From assembly GCA_037447455.1 (NCBI GenBank), contig JBBIGQ010000002.1, forward strand, positions 124,001-188,000: a stretch of 64,000 nt of DNA, read 5' to 3'. The position numbers were made by a program, and so were the translations under genes. This document shows, piece by piece, positions 27,457 to 34,899 of the stretch. Position 1 is the first letter of the stretch; each line of letters starts with the position of its first letter. The notes below the pieces were generated by a model. That model had not been told where the DNA came from. It did not search any database and saw only the letters and a program-made list of their open reading frames with translations. This DNA is from BPGX01 sp037447455 (GTDB lineage Bacteria > Bacteroidota > Bacteroidia > B-17B0 > Aurantibacillaceae).

Positions 27457-28824
27457 TTACTGTTTTAGACCGGTTCTTGGGAATAATACACCTGGTCTAA
27501 AATGAAACATCAGATAAGCCCAATTACTTACAGCAGAAGTATTCCCGCCTCTGATAGCAGCCATGGTCTCTGTTCCAAACATCTGACTGTATCCCGCCTG
27601 AATAGAAACTCCCTCGCTTATTTTATACAAAAATGTTACATCTAACTCCTGACCCAATTGTCTGTCCATTGCTACAAATTGAGTAGGCGTTGATTTTTTG
27701 ACATCTTTTACACCTGCTGCCGCTTGAAAATTATGGACGTTCACAAAAATATTCCAGTTCTTTTTTCCAAAATTTAATTTTAAATATCCATCTATTAAAC
27801 CAACACTATTGACATGATTCCCTACATAAAAATAATCCATATACCCATTAAATCTATGGTTAGTGCCGTAAAAAGGGTTAAAAGACATAGATTGTGCCTG
27901 CTTTTGTGGATCCTGACTTGTTCCGGAAAGATATTCGCCACCCAAAGAAACATTAAACCAATCTACGATTTTATAGTTCAGGTTTAATCCAACATCAAAC
28001 GCATTAATAGCTTTTGCATTACCGGAAGCATTTACAATACCCGCATCAAAGCCCATTTGATAATAAGCAAAGATATTGGATGAAAATTTACTCATCTTTA
28101 TATTGGTATTAAATCCAAATGTTTGTGTATAACAATCTCTGTATATTTTTTTACTACCCTCTGTTTTGGTCAATTGTGTACCATTATTCAAAAACAACAA
28201 ACTGATATTCCATATCTTCATCTGACGAAACAACCATAAATATTGAAGTGTTTTATAATTTTTTGGAATACCATACACGGTAGTCGTATAGTAATCCGAT
28301 TTTTGATTCCACGCTGCACCAATGTGAAACGTTAACACACTATCATTTTTATGTTCAAAAACCATCATATCATGACGACGAGATTGCAAAGCCCAGTCCA
28401 ATGAGCCCAACAATCTATCTTCATCATAAGAAATTATTTGCCGTCCTATTTTTAACTTATTCGCTCCATCCAATTTTATTACCCCATATCCTTCTGCTAA
28501 GGATAATTTCCCTGATGTATCAACGGGTAAATTGGCATTAGAACCCCACACCCGAATATCCTGTGCGGTTATGACAATGTCAAATTTTTCTGTTAGCATT
28601 TTGTAAGTCAGTCGCGTTCTTTGCCCGATGAATGCAGCCGGTTTCTGGTTTGTATCGGCTAAGGACTGAAAACCGTGCCGGTATTCTCCCCGTGTCATAA
28701 TCTGTGGGACAAACTCATGTTTAATAGATGGTTTTTCCGTTTGTGGAGAAGTTGTTTGTCCCATTGCAGCTATACTTACCACAGTGCTTGTAAAAATGGT
28801 CAGAAAATTTTTAATTATTTTCAT
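27457..28824 (-). CDS. Alginate-export-family outer-membrane porin
   Basis: A 455-residue exported beta-barrel protein (signal ending ...VVSIAAMGQ). Conserved blocks of the alginate-export family are visible: RTRLTYKMLTEKFDIVITAQ, QDIRVWGS, KLKIGRQIISYDEDRLLGSL and DWALQSRRHD. The C-terminus is a typical aromatic barrel strand (WAYLMFHFRPGVLF). It lies 29 bp after the second nitrate transporter, so it may be an outer-membrane channel for nitrate or other anions; alginate itself is not implied. Confidence 0.75.
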   Translation of the reverse strand: MKIIKNFLTIFTSTVVSIAAMGQTTSPQTEKPSIKHEFVPQIMTRGEYRHGFQSLADTNQKPAAFIGQRTRLTYKMLTEKFDIVITAQDIRVWGSNANLPVDTSGKLSLAEGYGVIKLDGANKLKIGRQIISYDEDRLLGSLDWALQSRRHDMMVFEHKNDSVLTFHIGAAWNQKSDYYTTTVYGIPKNYKTLQYLWLFRQMKIWNISLLFLNNGTQLTKTEGSKKIYRDCYTQTFGFNTNIKMSKFSSNIFAYYQMGFDAGIVNASGNAKAINAFDVGLNLNYKIVDWFNVSLGGEYLSGTSQDPQKQAQSMSFNPFYGTNHRFNGYMDYFYVGNHVNSVGLIDGYLKLNFGKKNWNIFVNVHNFQAAAGVKDVKKSTPTQFVAMDRQLGQELDVTFLYKISEGVSIQAGYSQMFGTETMAAIRGGNTSAVSNWAYLMFHFRPGVLFPRTGLKQ

Positions 28825-28853
28825 ATGATAATAATTTAAGATTTTGTTCCATT

Positions 28854-30350
28854 TTATTTGAGTTCAATTTCTTCTGAAATTGCCGGTGCTTTTTTACTTA
28901 CAATAGACGCTACCACTTTTTGTAACCACCAGTAACAAATTATAGAAATGACGAGCATAAGCATCCAGCAACTGGTCCAAAGTCCTGTCCATTCTAATAA
29001 ATATCCAAAAATAATAGGGCAAATAAATCCACCCAATCCACCAATAACCCCCACCATTCCCCCTACTGCACCTACATCATTTGGAAAATAATCCGAAATA
29101 TATTTATACACTACCGCTTTACCAATACCCCAAACAACGCCAATGATTAACACCAATATCACATAAATCCACATATTCGCTTCAAAAGAAATTTGCGAAA
29201 CACCCTTTGCTAATAACTGTTTTTTCTTCACCTCATCACCTACTTTCACAATCGGTTCTTGCCAGCTAATTTTAGAGGGTAATATATCCCATTCTGATAA
29301 AGATTTATTTTTCGACTTTACAACTAATGGATAAGATTTATCATCTACTTTTATTAAGCTATCGCTTACAAAACTCACCTTCCCGGTTTTTGCAGCCATT
29401 ATACCTTTCCCTGGCGTAACAATCATCATCTTAGGAAATATGAGTAAAGCACTTAATATAATAGACCATTCAAACACGCCTTTCATCACTTTGCGTGCCC
29501 CCCATTTATCACTCATCCAGCCACCTAAGGCACGAATAACACCCGAAGGAAAACTAAAAGAAGAGGCAAAAAGCCCGGCTACCACTAATGAGGCGCCATA
29601 CACATTTAAAAAATAAGGAACCAGCCACTGTGCAAAAGCCACAAAGCACCCAAATACCAAAAAGTAGTACAGTCCGAATCTCCATACCCTTACATTAGAT
29701 AAAGGCTGAAGCATTTGAGAAATTGTGCGGGGAGGAGTAGATGGCTTTTTGTTTTTTGTAAACAAAATAAATAATACCGCCATTCCTAACATTATAAAAG
29801 CATAGGTCTTTGGCAACATAACCCAGTTTTCAATATCCTTTCCATTATTTGTGAAGTAATTTAATAAGGTGGGTGCAAACAATGTGGTTAAAGCAGCGCC
29901 CGCATTTCCCATTCCAAATATTCCCAATGCTCTTCCTTGCCATTCTTTCGGATACCACACGGATGTGTACGCAATGCCCACCGCAAAACCAGCACCGGCC
30001 ATTCCAAAACACAAGCTCAAAATGACAAAACTGATAAAACTCGTTGCATAACTTAATAAATATACAGAAAACGCACAAAACAATAAAATAATCACAAATA
30101 CCCATTTCCCTCCATACTTGTCTGTCAAAACACCCACCGGTAAACGAAAGAGAGAACCCGTTAAAATTGGAATACCCAAAAGCCATCCTAATTCCACACT
30201 ATCCCATTGAAAAACCCCCTTATCTGCTAAATACGTAGCCAGCACTCCATTTAATGTCCACACTGCAAAACAGATTGTAAAGGCGAGTGTGCTGAAAAAT
30301 AAAATACGATGCGATTGGCTTAAATCAAGATTCGTGTGAGCTGTATTCAT
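28854..30350 (-). CDS. Nitrate transporter, NarK1/NasA symporter type, with an inserted soluble domain
   Basis: A 498-residue MFS protein. The nitrate-porter signatures LGIPILTGSLFRLPVGVLTD and GFAVGIAYTSVWYPKEWQG with GIFGMGNAGAALTTL place it with NarK1/NasA nitrate-proton symporters. Unusually, about 80 hydrophilic residues (about 310-390, starting VTPGKGIMAAKTGKVSF) interrupt the C-terminal helix bundle. Their end (EPIVKVGDEVKKKQLLAKG) resembles the hammerhead of biotinyl/lipoyl domains, without the modified lysine. The start at ATG 30350 follows the promoter element; an upstream in-frame start would lie before it. The porin gene follows. Confidence 0.9.
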   Translation of the reverse strand: MNTAHTNLDLSQSHRILFFSTLAFTICFAVWTLNGVLATYLADKGVFQWDSVELGWLLGIPILTGSLFRLPVGVLTDKYGGKWVFVIILLFCAFSVYLLSYATSFISFVILSLCFGMAGAGFAVGIAYTSVWYPKEWQGRALGIFGMGNAGAALTTLFAPTLLNYFTNNGKDIENWVMLPKTYAFIMLGMAVLFILFTKNKKPSTPPRTISQMLQPLSNVRVWRFGLYYFLVFGCFVAFAQWLVPYFLNVYGASLVVAGLFASSFSFPSGVIRALGGWMSDKWGARKVMKGVFEWSIILSALLIFPKMMIVTPGKGIMAAKTGKVSFVSDSLIKVDDKSYPLVVKSKNKSLSEWDILPSKISWQEPIVKVGDEVKKKQLLAKGVSQISFEANMWIYVILVLIIGVVWGIGKAVVYKYISDYFPNDVGAVGGMVGVIGGLGGFICPIIFGYLLEWTGLWTSCWMLMLVISIICYWWLQKVVASIVSKKAPAISEEIELK

Positions 30351-30366
30351 ATACAAAATTTTGCTA

Positions 30367-30374
30367 CAAAGGTA
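30367..30374 (-). promoter_or_regulatory. -7 promoter element of the nitrate symporter-porin operon
   Basis: TACCTTTG on the minus strand, a perfect TAnnTTTG, 17 bp before the ATG at 30350. Confidence 0.7.
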
Positions 30375-30398
30375 GATGAAGGATTCCCCCTCTTTCAA

Positions 30399-30410
30399 TG
30401 AGATAAATCA
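30399..30410. promoter_or_regulatory. Degenerate FNR-like box TGAGATAAATCA
   Basis: One mismatch from TGAT-N4-ATCA. Its centre is 37.5 bp from the last G of the -7 element, close to the class II position used at the other promoters. Confidence 0.4.
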
Positions 30411-30420
30411 ATTTGACCTA

Positions 30421-30432
30421 TGATTGTTATCA
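30421..30432. promoter_or_regulatory. FNR-like box TGATTGTTATCA, distal site
   Basis: A perfect TGAT-N4-ATCA site in ATGATTGTTATCAG, 59.5 bp from the last G of the -7 element. That is about two helical turns further than elsewhere and fits a class I position, or tandem binding with the degenerate proximal site. Confidence 0.6.
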
Positions 30433-30489
30433 GATTTTATTTTTGAACGTATTATTCAATTAAATTTTGTAATTTATTAAAAAACTCTA

Positions 30490-30497
30490 TACATTTG
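30490..30497 (+). promoter_or_regulatory. -7 promoter element of tRNA-Asn
   Basis: TACATTTG fits TAnnTTTG and lies 16 bp before the mature tRNA. A TTTG at 30466-30469, 20 bp upstream, fits the Bacteroidota -33 element. Confidence 0.65.
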
Positions 30498-30513
30498 CAC
30501 GCTGAAAAAAAAT

Positions 30514-30587
30514 TCCTCAGTAGCTCAGCCGGTTAGAGCACATGACTGTTAATCATGGGGTCGCAGGTTCGAGCCCTGCCTGAGGAG
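30514..30587 (+). tRNA. tRNA-Asn (anticodon GTT)
   Basis: A 74-base cloverleaf. The acceptor TCCTCAG pairs perfectly with CTGAGGA, with discriminator G. The D-arm is GCTCAGCCGGTTAGAGC. The anticodon stem CATGA/TCATG holds the loop CTGTTAA with anticodon GTT, and the T-arm is GCAGG-TTCGAGC-CCTGC. CCA is not encoded. Confidence 0.97.
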
Positions 30588-30594
30588 CTAACAC

Positions 30595-30625
30595 AAAGCG
30601 GTCTACCTACTGACCGCTTTTTTTT
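30595..30625 (+). terminator. Terminator after tRNA-Asn
   Basis: AAAGCGGTC pairs perfectly with GACCGCTTT around an 8-base loop and is followed by a run of eight T (30618-30625). Confidence 0.85.
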
Positions 30626-30650
30626 ATGCCTTCTTTTATTCTTAAAACAC

Positions 30651-30718
30651 ATCAGCCGGTTAGAGCAACCTGACTTTGTCGTGAGTATCAACAGATTCGA
30701 TCCTTGCCTGAGGAGTTA
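30651..30718 (+). pseudogene. Decayed second copy of tRNA-Asn
   Basis: CAGCCGGTTAGAGCA (15 bases) repeats the D-arm of the intact tRNA exactly. After a divergent middle, GCCTGAGGAG-TTAACACAAA repeats the 3' end and its downstream flank. The 5' acceptor strand is lost, the anticodon arm is disrupted and the T-loop is altered (GATTCGATCC), so it cannot fold as a tRNA. It is a degenerate tandem duplication or an old attachment-site scar. Confidence 0.75.
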
Positions 30719-30818
30719 ACACAAAACAGGGAGAAATAGGGTGCAATTTGAGTAGTAGGAAAATTTTAATAAATAATTCCGTTTTCACCTCGTTTCTATA
30801 AAATACCCATTGACTGAA

Positions 30819-31529
30819 TTAAAAAAATACATTTTCAACAGGATCGTAGTATTCTCTGTATTTTTCAATAAAGGTTTCTAACTTTCTTCTATCCCTTATA
30901 ATTATCTTTTTACCATCCATACTAATCAAGTTATCTGTCTCTAGTTCTTTCAAGTATAAAGAAACTTGCTCCTTTGTTGTAGAAGCAATATCTGCAATTT
31001 CCTGTCTGGATAAAACGGGGGCATCCTTTTCAATACCGAATTTTTTATCAATATATAAGATACTGGAAATCACAAGTTCTTTAATAGACATCATGACATA
31101 ATTTCTGCTTCGCAATTCAGATTCGTATAATTCTTGTGTCATAAACATTAATAGAGCATAGGAAAGTTGAGAATTATTTTTCAATAAATATTTAAAATAC
31201 TCTTTATCTAAAAAACAAACAGTACTATTCGTTAGAGTTTTAGCAGAAATATGATAATTTTGTGAATTAAAAGAACGGTGTCCAATGATGCCGCCCTTTT
31301 TGCATAGGCGAATAATGAGTTGTTTATCTTTGAAATATCCTTGCATCATTACTTTAGCATAACCTTTTTGCAGAATATAAAAGCCATCTACGATATTACC
31401 TTCTTGAATAAATCTTTCTCCTTTTTTAATTTCAAAGGTTTTTTTATTATTATTAAATTCTTGTTTATAGTGATCATCAATTAAGTTAAAAAAAGTGCAG
31501 CAGGTGCATTGATTACAATCAAAGTGCAT
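30819..31529 (-). CDS. Second Crp/Fnr-family regulator
   Basis: A 236-residue protein with an effector barrel (about 30-130) and a C-terminal winged helix (LSRQEIADIASTTKEQVSLYL). The N-terminus is cysteine-rich (MHFDCNQCTCCTFF: C5, C8, C10, C11), and a further Cys lies in STVCFLDKEYF at the place of FNR C122, so Fe-S or metal binding is possible. It differs from the regulator at 6852 in its recognition helix (TTKEQVSLY against MTSANVIRT) and probably has a different target. It is divergent from the nos cluster, with about 190 bp between them, so nos is the natural candidate. Confidence 0.85.
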   Translation of the reverse strand: MHFDCNQCTCCTFFNLIDDHYKQEFNNNKKTFEIKKGERFIQEGNIVDGFYILQKGYAKVMMQGYFKDKQLIIRLCKKGGIIGHRSFNSQNYHISAKTLTNSTVCFLDKEYFKYLLKNNSQLSYALLMFMTQELYESELRSRNYVMMSIKELVISSILYIDKKFGIEKDAPVLSRQEIADIASTTKEQVSLYLKELETDNLISMDGKKIIIRDRRKLETFIEKYREYYDPVENVFF

Positions 31530-31616
31530 ATTGTTTGTGTTTAAAATTTAAGGTGCGGCAAGTTAAGTAAAATCCACCTTTTTATTGATAATTTCAGTGT
31601 TTGAGAGAAAATCAGA

Positions 31617-31628
31617 TGATTATTGTCA
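31617..31628. promoter_or_regulatory. Weak FNR-like box TGATTATTGTCA between the regulator gene and nos
   Basis: One mismatch from TGAT-N4-ATCA. Unlike the other boxes it is 81.5 bp from the last G of the nos -7 element and does not sit at 36.5 bp from any visible -7 element of the divergent gene, so its function is doubtful. Confidence 0.3.
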
Positions 31629-31696
31629 TAAAAATGAGTATAAAAAAATAAATAAAAACCTGACAAGGGTTATAGGACATGCAGGTGTGTTGTAGG

Positions 31697-31704
31697 TAGA
31701 TTTG
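31697..31704 (+). promoter_or_regulatory. -7 promoter element of the nos cluster
   Basis: TAGATTTG, a perfect TAnnTTTG, 17 bp before the ATG of the cytochrome c gene. No FNR-like box is found at the 36.5-bp position. Confidence 0.6.
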
Positions 31705-31721
31705 CAACAAAAAATAATACT

Positions 31722-32243
31722 ATGAAAAAGTCAAAAACAGTACAAAAAAAATTAAGAACATTCAAAACAGGACTAATGGGAACTCTCGTATTAGTTGGGA
31801 TGTATTCTTGTAGTGGAAGCGGTGGTTCAAATGAAGGGAATAACCCACAATCAACGGCTGGCAGTAGCGAAAATGTTGTAAGTGAACAAACGGTCAAATT
31901 AGATTCAATGTCAAATAAAGGTATTGGTCCTGTTCAATCGGTAACGCTCGGTGAAATTAATGCTGAACTTGTCAAAAAAGGTGAAGAATTATTCAATGGA
32001 AAATGTTCTGCCTGTCACAAAATGGAATCAAAAGTAGTAGGTCCTCCATTGGCAGAAATTACAAAAAGAAGAACTCCGGAATGGATCATGAACATAATAT
32101 TAAATCCTAACGAAATGACCCAACAAGACCCTATTGCAAAAAGATTATTAGGTCAGTATGCCTCTGCAATGGCTAATCAAAGTTTAACAGAAGAAGAGGC
32201 CCGCGCTATTTTGGAGTATTTCAGAAACTACGACAATAAATAA
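31722..32243 (+). CDS. Monoheme cytochrome c lipoprotein of the nos cluster
   Basis: A 173-residue lipoprotein (lipobox ending at Cys30, VGMYSC) with a low-complexity Ser/Gly/Asn linker to about 60 and one class I cytochrome c domain, heme motif CSACH at 95-99. The axial Met is probably in ASAMANQ. It lies 27 bp before nosZ. Small cytochromes in this position are regarded as electron donors to clade II N2O reductases; that role is inferred. Confidence 0.85.
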   Translation: MKKSKTVQKKLRTFKTGLMGTLVLVGMYSCSGSGGSNEGNNPQSTAGSSENVVSEQTVKLDSMSNKGIGPVQSVTLGEINAELVKKGEELFNGKCSACHKMESKVVGPPLAEITKRRTPEWIMNIILNPNEMTQQDPIAKRLLGQYASAMANQSLTEEEARAILEYFRNYDNK

Positions 32244-32270
32244 AAATAAACAAACTAAAAAATTAAACGT

Positions 32271-34226
32271 ATGAAAACAATTTCAAAGATATTGTTAATA
32301 ACAGGAGCAGGAAGCATCCTGCTTTCATGTCAAAACAAATCATCTAACAAAAATACAGCATTGGATAGTGATGTGGCATCTAAAGTGTATGTTGCCCCGG
32401 GAAAGTATGATGAATTTTACTTATTTACTTCGGGAGGATTTAGCGGACAGATAGGTGTTTATGGATTGCCCTCTGGTAGGTTATTTAAAGTAATACCTGT
32501 TTTCTCACAAAATGCTGAAAATGGTTATGGTTATTCTGAAGAAACCAAACCCCTATTACAAACGTCACATGGATTTATTCCATGGGGAGATGCACACCAT
32601 CCGGTACTATCAAAAACAAATGGCGATGCAGATGGAAAATGGTTATTCATTAATGAAAATAATACACCGAGAATTGCAAGAATTGATTTACACACCTTTA
32701 AAACCACAGAGATAATTGAAATACCTAACAGTGCAGGGAATCACCCTTCACCGTATTGTACGGAAAATACAGAATATGTCGTAGCAGGCACCAGATTTAG
32801 CGTTCCTGTTAAAACAAAAGATGTGCCCATTAGCTCTTACAAAGAAACATTTAGAGGCGCTATTTCATTAATAAAAGTTGACAAAGAAAGCGGAAAGATG
32901 TCATTAGCAGTACAGATATTATGTCCGCCTTTTGACTATGATAAAAACAGAGCCGGTAAAGGGGTTTCAAAAGATTGGACATTTTTTACATGCTATAATT
33001 CTGAAGAGACATACAATATGAAAGAAATTAATGCCAGTCAAAAAGATAAAGATTTTATTTTAGCCGTGAATTGGAAAAAAGCAGAAGAGTATTTGAATAG
33101 TGGTAAATCTCAAAAAATGCAGGCAACTTATTATCATAATTATTACGATGAAAAAGAACACACAGCCAAAAGTGAAGTATTAAAAGAAGTAAATGTCTTA
33201 GAACCTAAAGATTGTCCGGGAATGTTATACTATATGCCATGTCCTAAATCGCCACATGGAGTAGATGTGAGTCCAACAGGTGAATACATTGCCGCCGGAG
33301 GAAAATTAGCCGCCGTCATTCCGGTGTATAGTTATGACAAAATGATAAAAGCAATAGAAGGAAAAAAATTTGACGGTGAAATAGAAGGTATTCCGGTATT
33401 AAAATATGAAGAAGTGATAGCAGGAGAAGTTAAGAATCCGGGCTTGGGACCTTTACATACTGAATTTGATGAAAAAGGTTATGGTTATACATCTATGTTT
33501 CTCTCTTCTGAAATTGTGAAATGGAAAATTGGAACCTGGGAAGTAGTAGATAGAATTCCAACGTATTATTCTATTGGACACTTATGTATTCCCGGAGGGG
33601 ATAGCAAAAACCCATTTGGAAAATATGTAATTGCCTTAAATAAAATTACAAAAGACCGTTATTTACCAACGGGTCCGGAGCTTACACAATCCGCTCAGTT
33701 AATTGATATTTCCGGAGATAAAATGAAGTTGTTATTAGATTTTCCAACAGTGGGAGAACCACATTATGCTCAAGGAATTAAAGCAGATATTTTAACTAAA
33801 AATCAAGTGAAAATATACAAACTTGAGGAAAATCAACATCCTTACGCCTGCAAAAATGAAAAAGATGCCAGAGTTGAAAGAAAAGGCAATGAAGTACACG
33901 TATATATGACTTCTATTCGTTCGCATTTTGCACCAGATAACATTGAAGGTATTAAGGTGGGAGATGTTGTTTATTTCCATGTAACTAATCTTGAACAGGA
34001 CTGGGATGTGCCACATGGATTTTCTGTGCAGGGCGCTAATAACGGCGAATTACTAATAATGCCAGGTGAAACCAGTACTTTGAAATGGGAACCAAAAGCA
34101 GAAGGCGTGTATGCATTCTATTGTACAGATTTTTGCTCTGCACTTCATCAGGAAATGCAAGGTTATATCAGAGTATCTCCAAAGAGCTCTAATGTCCCTC
34201 TTACATGGAAAGTAGGATTAGATTAA
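32271..34226 (+). CDS. nosZ: Nitrous oxide reductase, clade II
   Basis: A 651-residue enzyme that reduces N2O to N2. The N-terminus is a lipoprotein-type Sec signal (ILLSC, Cys20), not a Tat signal, which marks the clade II (atypical) NosZ of Bacteroidota. CuZ histidines lie in GDAHHPVLS and others through the beta-propeller (SPHGVDVSPTGEYIAAGGK, GPLHTEFD). The CuA site at the C-terminus is complete: Cys618, Cys622, His626 and Met629 (CTDFCSALHQEM). It is followed by the fasciclin, nosL, nosD, nosF and nosY genes. Confidence 0.97.
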   Translation: MKTISKILLITGAGSILLSCQNKSSNKNTALDSDVASKVYVAPGKYDEFYLFTSGGFSGQIGVYGLPSGRLFKVIPVFSQNAENGYGYSEETKPLLQTSHGFIPWGDAHHPVLSKTNGDADGKWLFINENNTPRIARIDLHTFKTTEIIEIPNSAGNHPSPYCTENTEYVVAGTRFSVPVKTKDVPISSYKETFRGAISLIKVDKESGKMSLAVQILCPPFDYDKNRAGKGVSKDWTFFTCYNSEETYNMKEINASQKDKDFILAVNWKKAEEYLNSGKSQKMQATYYHNYYDEKEHTAKSEVLKEVNVLEPKDCPGMLYYMPCPKSPHGVDVSPTGEYIAAGGKLAAVIPVYSYDKMIKAIEGKKFDGEIEGIPVLKYEEVIAGEVKNPGLGPLHTEFDEKGYGYTSMFLSSEIVKWKIGTWEVVDRIPTYYSIGHLCIPGGDSKNPFGKYVIALNKITKDRYLPTGPELTQSAQLIDISGDKMKLLLDFPTVGEPHYAQGIKADILTKNQVKIYKLEENQHPYACKNEKDARVERKGNEVHVYMTSIRSHFAPDNIEGIKVGDVVYFHVTNLEQDWDVPHGFSVQGANNGELLIMPGETSTLKWEPKAEGVYAFYCTDFCSALHQEMQGYIRVSPKSSNVPLTWKVGLD

Positions 34227-34231
34227 ACAAC

Positions 34232-34288
34232 GAGAAGGAAGAGTGAAAGTTTTTGGGGTACTGTTTTTTCTTTCGCTCTTCTCTTCTT
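34232..34288 (+). repeat. Long inverted repeat after nosZ
   Basis: GAGAAGGAAGAGTGAAAG (34232-34249) faces CTTTCGCTCTTCTCTTCTT (34270-34288), nearly fully complementary with G-U pairs and one or two bulges, around a T-rich loop. It may stabilise the nosZ message or partly terminate it before the accessory genes. No T-tract follows, so full termination is unlikely. Confidence 0.55.
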
Positions 34289-34316
34289 AATCTAAAAAAC
34301 ATAAAAACCAAAATAT

Positions 34317-34889
34317 ATGAAAAAGATAGCAATACTAGTTACAGCAACATTCATCGGAATGTGGGGAGTAAATTGTAGTAGTAACACAGAAACAAGCACT
34401 TCTCAAACAACAACTAATTCTAATTCTAATGAAACATTGGAGCATAAAGACGGCTCTGGGTCGGCGGCTATTCAAGATGAAGATTCTAAACCTACAGTGC
34501 TTAAAATTGCAATGAGTTCCGCTCAACATAAAACCCTTGTAGAGGCCGTGAAAGCAGCAGAATTGGTCGATGTTTTGGCAACGGTAGGACCTTATATTGT
34601 TTTTGCGCCAATAGATGAAGCGTTTAAAAAATTACCTACCGGGACATTAGAAAATTTATTAAACCCTGAAAATAAACCAAAATTACAAGATATATTACAA
34701 TACCATGTAACTACCAGCGCATTTACTAAAGAACAACTTAAAGATGGAATGAAATTAGGAATGGCAAATGGTAAATCTGTAACTATCAGTAATAAAGAGG
34801 GTGTAATAAAAATTAATAACGCAAGTGTAATTGGGTTCATAGAAGGATCAAATGGGAATGTTTTTGTTATTGACGAAGTAATTAATTAA
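34317..34889 (+). CDS. Fasciclin-domain lipoprotein of the nos cluster
   Basis: A 190-residue exported protein with a lipobox-like GVNC (Cys20), a Ser/Thr/Asn-rich linker (21-60) and one FAS1 domain (HKTLVEAVKAAELVDVLATV, GPYIVFAPIDEAFKKLP, LQYHVT, NVFVIDEVIN). FAS1 lipoproteins recur in clade II nos clusters of Bacteroidota, but no biochemical role is established. It lies 11 bp before the NosL fusion. Confidence 0.85.
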   Translation: MKKIAILVTATFIGMWGVNCSSNTETSTSQTTTNSNSNETLEHKDGSGSAAIQDEDSKPTVLKIAMSSAQHKTLVEAVKAAELVDVLATVGPYIVFAPIDEAFKKLPTGTLENLLNPENKPKLQDILQYHVTTSAFTKEQLKDGMKLGMANGKSVTISNKEGVIKINNASVIGFIEGSNGNVFVIDEVIN

Positions 34890-34899
34890 ATTTTGTGTT

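Noticed and set aside
28810..28823. TGAT-like sequence (ATGATAATAATTTA, 28823-28840) before the porin gene
   Set aside because: Second half-site is missing and no -7 element is suitably spaced; the porin is better read as cotranscribed with the transporter 29 bp upstream.
31657..31676. TGACAAGGGTTA considered as the class II box of the nos promoter
   Set aside because: Matches the consensus at only about five of eight positions and is off the 36.5-bp spacing.
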